A stretch of 64,000 bases of DNA, taken from positions 248,001-312,000 of the forward strand of contig JBAZBK010000002.1 in assembly GCA_041671505.1 (NCBI GenBank), in the 5' to 3' direction. This DNA comes from JACPDH01 sp041671505 (GTDB taxonomy: Bacteria > Acidobacteriota > Thermoanaerobaculia > Gp7-AA8). The position numbers were made by a program, and so were the translations under genes. Shown one piece after another: positions 9,029 to 17,283 of this stretch. A model generated the notes under the pieces. That model did not search any database and was not told the origin of the DNA. It saw only the letters and a program-made list of their open reading frames with translations. The first letter of the stretch is position 1. Each line of letters starts with the position of its first letter.

Positions 9029-10318
9029 TCACTCCTCGTCCTTGTCGTCAGCGTCGTCCGCGTCCTTCTTCTTCGCGTCCTTCGCCTTTCCGGCGCCCTT
9101 GCCGTCGTCTTTCCTGATTCTCTCGCCGTCGTAGAGCTTCCGGAGGGTCCGGAACGGCCCTGTGACGATTTCCTCACCGGCCGTTGTTCCCTTCACGATC
9201 TCGACGTGCGTGGCGTCGCTGATCCCCGTCGTCACCTCGACCGCCTTCGCCTTGCCATCCTTCATCGCGAAAACGTACTTCTTCTTCTCCTCGCCCGTCT
9301 TCGCCGTCTCGCTCTTGGAGGTCCGGTCCTTTTTCGACAGCTCCGAGGGACGGATCTCGACGACGCTCTGCACCGGCACGGCGACGGCGCCCTTCTTCGA
9401 GCTCACGATCACTTCGACCTGCGTCGTCATTCCGGGACGGAGCCGCTCGTCGGGATTCAGGATCTGCACCTTCACCTTGAAGTAGCGGACGCCGCTCGTC
9501 GAGCCGGCGCGAAGCGACGCGGAGCTTCCGATCTCCACGACGCGCCCGTCGTAGGTCTTGTCGTCGATCGCGTCGACTCTCACCTTCGCCGGCTGCCCGA
9601 TGCGAAGGTTCACGACCTCGATCTCCGTGACGTCGGCCACGACGAGGATCTCGGACAGGTCCGCGATCACGGCGATGACCGAACCGAGGTTGTTCATCGT
9701 CCCGGTGACCACGACCTCACCTTCCTGTGCGTTGAGCTGGACCACCTTGCCATCCATCGGTGAGACGATCCGGGTGTAGCCGAGGTCTTCCATCGCCTGA
9801 CGGAGACCCGCGTCGGCCTGTCGTACGTATTCGCCCGCGGCCTCGAGGTTCGCCTTCGCGTTCGCGAGCTCGACTTTCGCGCGGTCGTAGAGCTCTTCGG
9901 CCTGGATTCCCTGCTCGCGCAGGCGCCGTGCCCGCTCGAACTGCGTCTCGGCGTTCTCCAGGTTGACGCGCGCGCGGCGCACTTCGATCTCGCGGTTCGC
10001 GAGCTCGGCCTGCATCCGGTTCCGCTGCGCCTCGTAGTTCGCCCGCTCGAGATCGACGAGGAGCTGCCCCTTCTTCACGTCGTCGCCTTCCTTGAAGTGG
10101 AGCTTGTCGATCTTGCCGATCACGTTCGAGCTGAGGTTCACCTTCACGCGCGGGTCGATCTGGCCCGGCGCAGAGACCACTTCCTCGATGTCGCGCGCGG
10201 CCGCCTTCTCGAGGTAGACGGCGGTCGACTTCTCGCCGCCGCCACCCCAGATGCTCGCCGCGACGACGATCGCGACGACCGCGACGCCTCCCGCTACCGC
10301 GGGCCAGCGGATCGTCAT
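9029..10318 (-). CDS. MacA-like periplasmic adaptor (HlyD/RND family)
   Basis: The 429-residue membrane-fusion protein would bridge the MacB-type permease and TolC. It has an N-terminal membrane anchor (about 5-22), a lipoyl-like half motif (SSNVIGKIDKLHFKEGDDVKKG), a coiled-coil hairpin at about 95-175 rich in Arg/Glu/Ala, the second lipoyl half (IVSPMDGKVVQLNAQEGE) and the beta-barrel and membrane-proximal domains. The last 30 residues are a Lys/Asp-rich tail (KKKDADDADDKDEE), unusual for the family. ATG at 10318 overlaps the YIP1 stop (ATGA), with GGAGGAGG just upstream; a longer frame is an artefact. Confidence 0.93.
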   Translation of the reverse strand: MTIRWPAVAGGVAVVAIVVAASIWGGGGEKSTAVYLEKAAARDIEEVVSAPGQIDPRVKVNLSSNVIGKIDKLHFKEGDDVKKGQLLVDLERANYEAQRNRMQAELANREIEVRRARVNLENAETQFERARRLREQGIQAEELYDRAKVELANAKANLEAAGEYVRQADAGLRQAMEDLGYTRIVSPMDGKVVQLNAQEGEVVVTGTMNNLGSVIAVIADLSEILVVADVTEIEVVNLRIGQPAKVRVDAIDDKTYDGRVVEIGSSASLRAGSTSGVRYFKVKVQILNPDERLRPGMTTQVEVIVSSKKGAVAVPVQSVVEIRPSELSKKDRTSKSETAKTGEEKKKYVFAMKDGKAKAVEVTTGISDATHVEIVKGTTAGEEIVTGPFRTLRKLYDGERIRKDDGKGAGKAKDAKKKDADDADDKDEE

Positions 10319-11073
10319 GAACCTCCTCCGCCTCCCGGCTGCATCATCTGTCCGAGCGCCGCCATCCCCGTCTTGCCGATCACGTAGATCAGCCAGAAGA
10401 CGACGACGATGCCGATCGACTGCGCGCGCGGCAGCTTCGACACGATCCCGAAGCCGATGATCAGCAGCGCGAGCACCCAGATCGAGAAGAGGTCGATCGA
10501 CGACAGCAGCGCGAAGCGCGCCGGGTTGTCCATCGGGCTCGTCAGGAAGCCGAGGTTCGACACGACCGCCGTCTGGATCTGTTCGATCGAGATCGAGCTT
10601 CGCGTCATGATCACCGCCTGCCCGACCAGCGACTGCACGAGCAACGGCATCCAGGCGAGCGTCGTGACCGAGAAGTACTGGCCGAACGTCCCGCCGCCGC
10701 CGAAGGCGCGGAAGCCGCCCATGTGCACGGCGGCGATGATCAGGATCGCGATCGGAATCATCACGACAGCGCTGACGTAGATGACCGGCTTCTGGATGCT
10801 GATGATCATTTCGAGCTGCTTGTCGTCGATCTCCTGCCCGCTCTTCTCCATCTGCGCGCGGACGACCGACTCGAAGTCGATCTTCGGCATCACGAGCACC
10901 GTCCCGGCGATCGAGAGCAGCACGTAAACGATCATCGGCACGACCCACGTCGGGCGTCGTGCCGCACTGGCAAACGTTTCGGCCGGCGAGAACAGCGCGC
11001 CGAACATCATGGCAAACGGGTTCGGCTTCGCCTCGGGCGCAGCGCCTCCACCGTCAATTGCGGGTTCCGTCAT
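10315..11073 (-). CDS. YIP1 family membrane protein
   Basis: This 252-residue protein has a short polar N-terminus, the conserved FSPAETFASAARRPTWVVP entry motif of the YIP1 family, and five predicted membrane segments, ending in a Gly-rich tail. YIP1-family proteins in bacteria often sit next to ABC export genes, but their role is not defined. It is the first gene of the YIP1-macA-macB unit, with AGGAGG 7 nt before the ATG, and lies downstream of the terminator that ends the tolC transcript. It overlaps the adaptor gene by 4 nt, so the two are translationally coupled. Confidence 0.88.
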   Translation of the reverse strand: MTEPAIDGGGAAPEAKPNPFAMMFGALFSPAETFASAARRPTWVVPMIVYVLLSIAGTVLVMPKIDFESVVRAQMEKSGQEIDDKQLEMIISIQKPVIYVSAVVMIPIAILIIAAVHMGGFRAFGGGGTFGQYFSVTTLAWMPLLVQSLVGQAVIMTRSSISIEQIQTAVVSNLGFLTSPMDNPARFALLSSIDLFSIWVLALLIIGFGIVSKLPRAQSIGIVVVFWLIYVIGKTGMAALGQMMQPGGGGGS

Positions 11074-11134
11074 GAGTGTCCCTCCTCAAGGCGGCCGCCG
11101 CGCCGTCCGGCGCGGGAACCGCGGTCCCGTCTGT

Positions 11135-11177
11135 CAAAAAGCAAAGCGACCGGACGCAACAGGTTGCATCCGGTCGC
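11135..11177 (-). terminator. Rho-independent terminator of the tolC gene
   Basis: A 32-nt near-perfect hairpin (11146-11177, arms GCGACCGGA / TCCGGTCGC) is followed on the minus strand by CTTTGCTTTTTG. It separates tolC from the YIP1-macAB unit. Confidence 0.85.
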
Positions 11178-11196
11178 GGTCATCATCGTGTCGATC

Positions 11197-12735
11197 CTAC
11201 TTCGAATGGTCGCCGTAGTTGAGCCATCCGACGTTTTCGAGATTGCTGGCCGGCAGGTCGAAGTCGGCCGGATCGGCCACTTCGATCGCCCGGAGCTCGA
11301 GAAGGTCGCCCACCGCGCGGTGATAGGCGGTGACGAACTTCTGGTAGCTGGTCAGTGAGCGGAGCTCCGCGCGCCGCGCATCGGCGAGGTCGTTCTGCAC
11401 ACGTAGAACGTCGAAGTTCGTGCTCATGCCGTTGTCGAAGCGCTTGCGCTGCGCGTCGAGGTTCTTCTCGGCCGCGTCGCGCGCCGCCTGCGTCGCCGCG
11501 ATTCCCTTGAGTGCGGTCTCGATGTTGCGGATCGACTGCCGCACCTCGACCATGATCAGCTGGCGCGTGCGCGCCTCGTCGGTCGTCGTCTGCTCGAACT
11601 CGAGCTGAGCCCGCCGCGCGTCTGCGCGGGCCTGCGTGTTCGCGATCGGGAGCCCGAACTGGAGCTGCACCTGCCAGCCCGGGTAGTCGGTGCCGGTCAC
11701 CTGGTCGATTGCGTCGCCGTAGTTCTCTTCGAGGCCCGCGTAGCGGTAGCTCGCCGAGAGATCGAGAGTCGGCAGCACCTGGTTGCGCGCGAAGACCTGC
11801 TGGATCTTGTTGTTTTCCTGCTGGAGCTTCGCCTGCTTGATCTCCGGACGAAGCTCGTAGGCCTTCTCGACCGACGCGGGAACGTCGATCGACATCTGCT
11901 GGTACTCGAGATTTGCGTTCGTCTCGATCGGCCGGTCCCACTGCTCGACCGGAAGGTTCAGGAGCCTGCGCACGGTGTCCTCGGCGTTACGGAGGGCCGC
12001 CTCGGCGAGGAGGACTTCCTGCTCGCGCTGCGCGATCGAAACCTGCGGCTCGAGGATGTCGAGCGGCGCGTCGGCTCCGACGTCGATGCGGATCTGCGTG
12101 ATGCGCTCCTGCTCGCGCGCGAGGTCGAGCGACTGCTTCTGCACCTCGAGGTCGCGCTGGGCGAAGACGAGGTCGTAATACGCCGCCTCGACCTGGTACA
12201 CGGTCTCGAGCATCACGTTGCGGAACGACTCGCGGCTGATGCCGAGGTTGTTCCGCGCGATGTTGATCCCGCGGCGCGTCACGTCGACACCGAAGTCGCG
12301 AAGCAAGGGCTGCGTCAGCTGAACGCCGACGCTCGTCTGATAGAAGCTCGGGAGCTGGTAGGCCTGCGAGTTCTCGGAGCTGCGCGAGTTGTTGAACTGA
12401 ATCCCCACACTGCCGCCGGTCGAGAAGAGGTGGTTCGCGCCGAGGTTGAAGACCCGGAGCTCGGAATCCGACGACTGCGTGACGTCGGACGTCGCCTGTT
12501 CGGTCTTGCCTGTGCTGACCGTCGCGTAGGTGTTCCAGTCGAGCAGACCGTAGGAGCCCTTTGCGGTCTCGCCGAGGATCCTGTAGTCGTACGACTGGAT
12601 CTGCACGCCGAGGTTGTTCTCGAGCGCGGTTTTCACAGCCTGGTCGAGCGAAAGCGGAAGTGTCTCCTGTGCGATCGCCGCGGGAGCGACGAGCGCCGCA
12701 AGTGCCACCACGGCCAGGTACGTTCGAAATCTCAT
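11197..12735 (-). CDS. tolC: TolC-type outer-membrane efflux protein
   Basis: The 512-residue product has a signal peptide (about 1-23, ending in AIAQ) and two outer-membrane-efflux repeats: the first begins LSLDQAVKTALENNLGVQ, the second has the typical helical stretch GISRESFRNVMLETVYQVEAAYYDLVFAQRDLEVQ. It would be the outer-membrane channel for the MacAB-type pump encoded just downstream. The start at 12735 has AGGAGG 9 nt upstream; the frame extends to 12825, but without a signal-type start. A strong terminator follows, so tolC and the pump are probably separate transcripts despite being adjacent. Confidence 0.94.
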   Translation of the reverse strand: MRFRTYLAVVALAALVAPAAIAQETLPLSLDQAVKTALENNLGVQIQSYDYRILGETAKGSYGLLDWNTYATVSTGKTEQATSDVTQSSDSELRVFNLGANHLFSTGGSVGIQFNNSRSSENSQAYQLPSFYQTSVGVQLTQPLLRDFGVDVTRRGINIARNNLGISRESFRNVMLETVYQVEAAYYDLVFAQRDLEVQKQSLDLAREQERITQIRIDVGADAPLDILEPQVSIAQREQEVLLAEAALRNAEDTVRRLLNLPVEQWDRPIETNANLEYQQMSIDVPASVEKAYELRPEIKQAKLQQENNKIQQVFARNQVLPTLDLSASYRYAGLEENYGDAIDQVTGTDYPGWQVQLQFGLPIANTQARADARRAQLEFEQTTTDEARTRQLIMVEVRQSIRNIETALKGIAATQAARDAAEKNLDAQRKRFDNGMSTNFDVLRVQNDLADARRAELRSLTSYQKFVTAYHRAVGDLLELRAIEVADPADFDLPASNLENVGWLNYGDHSK

Positions 12736-12939
12736 GAAGCCGATCCTCCTAGTCACGCCTTTTGTACGAAGAGACCGCCCGAGGGTTTCCGCATTCGTCG
12801 CGGAGGGTGGGGGGTCGTAAGGCACGGGCGATTCTATCGGATTAGGACGGACGGGCGGGGGGGCGGTTAGCGTCTTAACACTATTTTTCAGTTTCGAAGC
12901 GAGCGGCGCGCATCACGGAGCGGGTCGACCGCCCCTGAT

Positions 12940-14577
12940 TCACCGCCGGCGGTAAACCTTGAGCACCGAACGTGAAACCGGAGTGTAGGCGGCGGCGGTG
13001 CGTCCCCATACGTAGCGCGTCGTGAACGGATCGACCATGTCCGCCACCCCCACGAGCTCGTAACCGCCCGCCAGGAAGGAGTCCATCCAGTCGCGAAACG
13101 GCCCTGGCGGGATCGCCATTACCCCCCACGAATTCGGGACGTCGACGAAGACGACGCACTTGGGTCTGGCCGACTCGATCTCGCTGATCAACTCCCGCTG
13201 CATCGTGCTTGCGTAGGGCTGATTCTCGAACAGCCCGTACATGTAGATGTACCCCGTCGCGGACAGCCGGCCGGAGTAGAAGTAGATCTCGGGCTCGGAG
13301 CCGAGAACCGCAATGCGATCGCCGGCCGAGGTGAGCGATCTGACGTGGGCGGCGACTTCGACCGCTTCCGGGAACGGATTCTCGCCGTTCACCGATCGGC
13401 TCATCGTCGCGGGAGATTCGCGGAACAGTGCGTCCCGTTCCGCAAGGCCGACAAATGCGGTCGAGGCGAGGAGAAGGAAAGGCGGCAGATATCGCCTCGC
13501 GCCTTCGAATCCCGCGGACGATACCAGCCGGCCAAGCGGGCGTATCGACGCTGCCGCGAATAAAGCCACGGACGGGAGGAGCATGACGAAGTAATGCGGC
13601 CGGAAGTACCAGCCGGGCATGACAGCAGCGAGCGAGAAGAGGCCGAAGCCGGCCATGAAGGTGCGGTCATCGATCGACGGCGCCTTGCGCCACTGATCAA
13701 AGGCGCCCGCCGCCGCCAGGAACCAGAACGGCATCTGCGACTGCAGGATCAACGCGACGGCGCCGGAGAATGCGCGAAAGGCTCCCGCCGCCGGCTGCGC
13801 CGACACGTAGGCTCGGGCGTAACGGACGGTCCAGAACCACATCGCATCCAGGGCACCTGCCTGCGCCATGACCAGCAGCACGATCACCCCGAGGATCACC
13901 GCACCGGCAAGGACGAGCGCGGGTCTCGCATAGGTTGCGAGCCAGCGCGCTCCTCTCCGCTCCCTGCCGCTCCGCCAGGCGACGAGACAACCGAACAGCA
14001 GGAAAATCGCGGCATGCTGCTTCATGGTGATCGCAAGACCGAAGCAGAACCCGCTCGCCAGCAACCAGACGCCACCGTCGTGATCCTCCGCACGACGCAG
14101 AAGAAGAAGTCCCGCGAGAGTGAAGAGCACCACGAAATGCGTCGCGTGGGCAAGCACGCCGAGCACCGCCATGCTCACCGACATTGCCGCATAGCTCGCT
14201 GAAGCGAACCATGCGCACTCCGGGCCGAGCAGCCGTCTCGCGAGGAGGTGCAGCAGCACCACGCAGGCTGCGTTCACGACCAGCAAGCCAAGGTGAATCC
14301 CAACGGAATTCTGCCCTAACACCGACATGATCAGCGCGTAGGCGGCTGAAGTCCCGGGCAGCTTCATGCTGTAGGCATGCGCAAAGGGTGCGAAACCGTT
14401 CAGCATGAGCTGACCGATGTACGCGAACTCTCCTTCGTCGCGCTCGAGCGGCGCCGGCAGGAGGCGGAGGCGGACGAACGTCGCTGCGAAAAACACGAGC
14501 GCTGCAGCCACGATCGACGGATAGCGGTCGGATCGTGGTTGCGCCGCGCCGGGTTCATTCATGCGTAGGAAACCCAT
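12940..14577 (-). CDS. ArnT/PMT-like glycosyltransferase family 39-type membrane protein
   Basis: The 545-residue polytopic protein has about 11 membrane segments. The first periplasmic loop carries LERDEGEFAYIGQLMLNG, the acidic Asp-Glu motif of GT-C enzymes that move sugars from polyprenyl phosphate onto lipids or proteins, and MKLPGTSAAYALI follows. The C-terminal soluble part (about 400-545) has IAVLGSEPEIYFYSGRLSATG, also common in these proteins. TTG at 14580 and ATG at 14562 are alternative starts; ATG at 14577 fits the upstream GTGAGG best. The acceptor is unknown. Together with the 4305 gene it hints at envelope glycosylation in this region. Confidence 0.87.
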   Translation of the reverse strand: MGFLRMNEPGAAQPRSDRYPSIVAAALVFFAATFVRLRLLPAPLERDEGEFAYIGQLMLNGFAPFAHAYSMKLPGTSAAYALIMSVLGQNSVGIHLGLLVVNAACVVLLHLLARRLLGPECAWFASASYAAMSVSMAVLGVLAHATHFVVLFTLAGLLLLRRAEDHDGGVWLLASGFCFGLAITMKQHAAIFLLFGCLVAWRSGRERRGARWLATYARPALVLAGAVILGVIVLLVMAQAGALDAMWFWTVRYARAYVSAQPAAGAFRAFSGAVALILQSQMPFWFLAAAGAFDQWRKAPSIDDRTFMAGFGLFSLAAVMPGWYFRPHYFVMLLPSVALFAAASIRPLGRLVSSAGFEGARRYLPPFLLLASTAFVGLAERDALFRESPATMSRSVNGENPFPEAVEVAAHVRSLTSAGDRIAVLGSEPEIYFYSGRLSATGYIYMYGLFENQPYASTMQRELISEIESARPKCVVFVDVPNSWGVMAIPPGPFRDWMDSFLAGGYELVGVADMVDPFTTRYVWGRTAAAYTPVSRSVLKVYRRR

Positions 14578-14710
14578 CAAACAGCCTCACCCGCAGTGTT
14601 CGCTCCAGGACCTCGGCCTCGCAGCCGCGGCTCCCTGGAGGAAGCCGCAGCTTCCGCTCCCGTGCACCGGTTGACCACGCCGCAGGGGCGCAGCTCCATT
14701 CCCACAGCCT

Positions 14711-14742
14711 GCTCTCGCCTTTCGCCTTTGGCCTTTCGCCTA
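14711..14742. repeat. CTCGCCT/TTCGCCT heptamer tract
   Basis: Four to five 7-bp units (TCTCGCC, TTTCGCC, TTTGGCC, TTTCGCC) in a row, 23 bp beyond the stop codon of the gene at 14765. Confidence 0.75.
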
Positions 14743-14764
14743 GCCGGGCAGCCGTGATCACCTG

Positions 14765-15913
14765 CTAATGCCCGTACGTCACCTCGATCCGGTCGAGCTT
14801 CACTTCGTCGTCGGCCGCAGGCTCGAACACAAGCTCACGGCCGCGGAGACTCCGGACGCTGATCGTGTACTCGCGTCCGCTCTTCAGAACGTCGAGCGAG
14901 GGCTCGAGGACCTGGTCGTCGATCCGTATGCGCAGCTTTCCGCCGGAGCGGTCGCCGACGTCGTCGTGTGCGAAGAACCGCAGCGTCGACAGCGGCCTCT
15001 CCTCGAGCGGAATGCGGATTGCGCTCGTTCGTCCGCCGCATTCCTTGCCACCGATGCAGCCGCCTGTCACCTGGGGCGCCGCGGAGATGCCCGTGCCGCC
15101 GCTTCCGCCCCAAACGGGAGTTCGATCGATCACCTGTCCCCGGCCGCCAAACCGGATCTCGAGCTTTTCCACCACGATCTCGTCCTTCGCCAAAGGCTCG
15201 ATCCTCAACTCCCGTCCCGCGATGTTGGCGACCTGAAACTCGTGCAGCTTTCCGCTCCGCTTCACGTCGACGTTCGTCGCGATCACCTGGCCGTCGACCC
15301 TGAGTTCGAACTTCCCTCCGGATCGGCTGCCGACGTCGTCGTGCGCGTTGAAACGGATCCCGGTGATCGGCCGCCCGTCGAGCGGAATCCGGATCTTCCC
15401 CTTCGAGCACTCCTCACCGCCGATGCAAGCGTCGTACTTCGAGTAGTCGACCCACTGGTTCGTCCCCGACGAGCCGCTCGAGACTCCACCCATCGAACCG
15501 CTCGGCCCGCCGCCCGACGATGGGCCCGACGTCGCGCTGCCGTAGATCACTTCGACGTCGGTGACGTTCACCTCGTCGGCGCTCGCCGGCTCGATGTAAA
15601 GGTACGAGCCGGCCACGCGGTCGACGTCGAGGGAGAACCGTTGCCCGTCGCGCGGGATGTCGAGTTCCCGTTCGATGATCTTCTGGTCGATCCGGATGCG
15701 GAGCTTTCCGTTGGCAGAGTTGCCGATGTCGTCGTCTGCGAAGAAACGGATCGAGACGACGGGGCGCTTCTCGAGAACGATCCGAATTGACTCGTCGGCG
15801 CCACATCGTTCGCCGCCGATGCATCCCTCCGCGTCGGGGTAACGCTTCTCACCCTGCGCGAACGCGAGCGTCGGAAGAACGAGGATGAGAGCTGCGAGCG
15901 TGCGTCTGACCAT
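14765..15913 (-). CDS. Secreted protein with three copies of a CIGGxxC domain, function unknown
   Basis: The 382-residue product has a signal peptide (about 1-20, ending AFAQG). Three homologous domains of about 95 residues follow, near 31-125, 160-255 and 285-382. Each begins CIGG(E/K)xC, then has IRIxLxxRPxxxxRFxAxDDxG, a GGKxxxRxDxQ strand, a G/DRELxxEP strand and ends IExxYG. A Ser/Gly-rich linker joins domains one and two. The paired Cys of each repeat suggest a disulfide. The fold looks like a small beta-sandwich; I do not recognise a named family with confidence. AGGAGG lies 7 nt before the ATG at 15913. Confidence 0.85.
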   Translation of the reverse strand: MVRRTLAALILVLPTLAFAQGEKRYPDAEGCIGGERCGADESIRIVLEKRPVVSIRFFADDDIGNSANGKLRIRIDQKIIERELDIPRDGQRFSLDVDRVAGSYLYIEPASADEVNVTDVEVIYGSATSGPSSGGGPSGSMGGVSSGSSGTNQWVDYSKYDACIGGEECSKGKIRIPLDGRPITGIRFNAHDDVGSRSGGKFELRVDGQVIATNVDVKRSGKLHEFQVANIAGRELRIEPLAKDEIVVEKLEIRFGGRGQVIDRTPVWGGSGGTGISAAPQVTGGCIGGKECGGRTSAIRIPLEERPLSTLRFFAHDDVGDRSGGKLRIRIDDQVLEPSLDVLKSGREYTISVRSLRGRELVFEPAADDEVKLDRIEVTYGH

Positions 15914-16043
15914 GGGAAACCTCCTGGGGCAAGTCTAGCCCCGAGGTGAGGAAGAATCGAATCGCCCGGCGATCCGCGAACCAACCGGGAAGACGCCATC
16001 CCCGCCTGGTCCGCTACAAGATGCCTCAACCACGCTCGCCGTC

Positions 16044-16080
16044 CGCCTGCTCTCGCCTTTCGCCTCTCGCCTCTCGCCTG
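16044..16080. repeat. CTCGCCT heptamer tract abutting a stop codon
   Basis: Five units (GCCTGCT, CTCGCCT, TTCGCCT, CTCGCCT, CTCGCCT) end 2 nt from the TAG at 16083. Confidence 0.85.
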
Positions 16081-16082
16081 CC

Positions 16083-17087
16083 CTAGAACAGCATCATCTG
16101 CGGCTTCTGCTTGAGAAACTCCGCCGCGAATCCGCGATGCCGCAGCTCCTTCGCGAAACGGGCTGAGCCGTGAGTCACGTACACGACCCGTGGCCTAACC
16201 CGCTCCACGAGCTCGATCAGCTCGTCGAAGTCGGCGTGGTCCGAAAGCGGCAGCGCGTGGTCGCCTCCCGTCCTCCATCCACCCCGCAGCGACCAGCCGG
16301 TGAGGCTGACGGTCTCGCGTCGGGCGATGCGCCGGATCTCCCCGTCGACGTGCGGCGGCACCACCACCGCCGCGCCTCGAAGATCGCTCGTCGCGGTCGC
16401 GAAGAGGCCCGCCTGCTTCGTCCAGACTTCGCACGGGCCGACGTCGACGCCGTGCTTCAGATAGATTTCGTTGATTCTGGCGATCGACGGGTGGACCACG
16501 ACCCGCACGCCATGTCGCGTCAGCCAGGAGCAGACCTCCTGCGCCTTGCCGAGCGAGTAGGCGAGAAGCACCGGAACATTGCCGCTCCCGAGAATGTCGG
16601 AGACGAGCGAGAGCAGGCGCGCGCCGAGCTCGTCGCGCGACGGAAAGCGCCAGTCGGGCGAGCCGTAGGTCGACTCCATGATCAGGGCGTCGGCCTCGGG
16701 CACCTCCGCTTCTTCAGTCGTCCACGAGCGCCGGAGGCGGAAGTCTCCCGTGTAAAGGAGTGACACGTCGTCACGCCGGATCATCGTCATCGCCGAACCG
16801 AGAACGTGCCCGGCGGGATAGAGCTCGACCCGATGCCCTTCGAGCTCGAGCGGCTGACGGAACGGGAGCTCGATGGCGCGGAGCGACGCGCCGAGGCGGC
16901 TCCGGACGATCGACGCGGTGGCAGGCGTCGACACGAAGTGATCGTGGTGCTCGATGTGGTCGCCGTGCGCGTGCGAGACGATCGCGAGCCGCTTCGGCGA
17001 CGACGGATCGAGATGGATGTCGGCGGCCACCATGCGGAGATCGGGGTCCGCCTGGAAGAAGCTGCCGAGGAAGGTGGCGTCGCTCAT
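16083..17087 (-). CDS. MBL-fold exonuclease / mRNA 3'-end processing factor-like protein
   Basis: The 334-residue metallo-beta-lactamase-fold protein resembles the bacterial exonucleases annotated as ligase-associated or mRNA 3'-end processing factors. It has the metal motif SHAHGDHIEHHD, the second-shell HVLGSAM and YTGDFRLR motifs, ESTYGSPD, and a C-terminal LPLSDHADFDEL plus VYVTHGSA that would complete the two-metal site. No ATP-dependent ligase gene is beside it. The ATG at 17087 gives a standard N-terminus; an in-frame ATG at 17129 is possible, but codons before it come from heptamer repeat DNA. The TAG stop is immediately followed by a heptamer tract. Confidence 0.85.
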   Translation of the reverse strand: MSDATFLGSFFQADPDLRMVAADIHLDPSSPKRLAIVSHAHGDHIEHHDHFVSTPATASIVRSRLGASLRAIELPFRQPLELEGHRVELYPAGHVLGSAMTMIRRDDVSLLYTGDFRLRRSWTTEEAEVPEADALIMESTYGSPDWRFPSRDELGARLLSLVSDILGSGNVPVLLAYSLGKAQEVCSWLTRHGVRVVVHPSIARINEIYLKHGVDVGPCEVWTKQAGLFATATSDLRGAAVVVPPHVDGEIRRIARRETVSLTGWSLRGGWRTGGDHALPLSDHADFDELIELVERVRPRVVYVTHGSARFAKELRHRGFAAEFLKQKPQMMLF

Positions 17088-17133
17088 ATCGGAATCTGCG
17101 CCAATGGTAGCGGAGAGGAGACGGTCCATGCTG

Positions 17134-17167
17134 ATCGCCTCTCGCCTCTCGCGTTTCGCCTCTCGCC
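17134..17167. repeat. CTCGCCT heptamer tract between divergent genes
   Basis: Units ATCGCCT, CTCGCCT, CTCGCGT, TTCGCCT, CTCGCC between the MBL-nuclease gene and the kinase gene. A TACGAT -10-like box for the kinase lies 37 bp further on, at 17205-17210. Confidence 0.75.
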
Positions 17168-17283
17168 GCTCCAGCCCGGCAACGGCGGAGCCGCCTCGTT
17201 TTGTTACGATACTGACGAGTATTCGAAAACCCGCTGCCGGATCGATCGACGACGGCCCCGCCGCCGGGAGGCAGCCTAACGCG

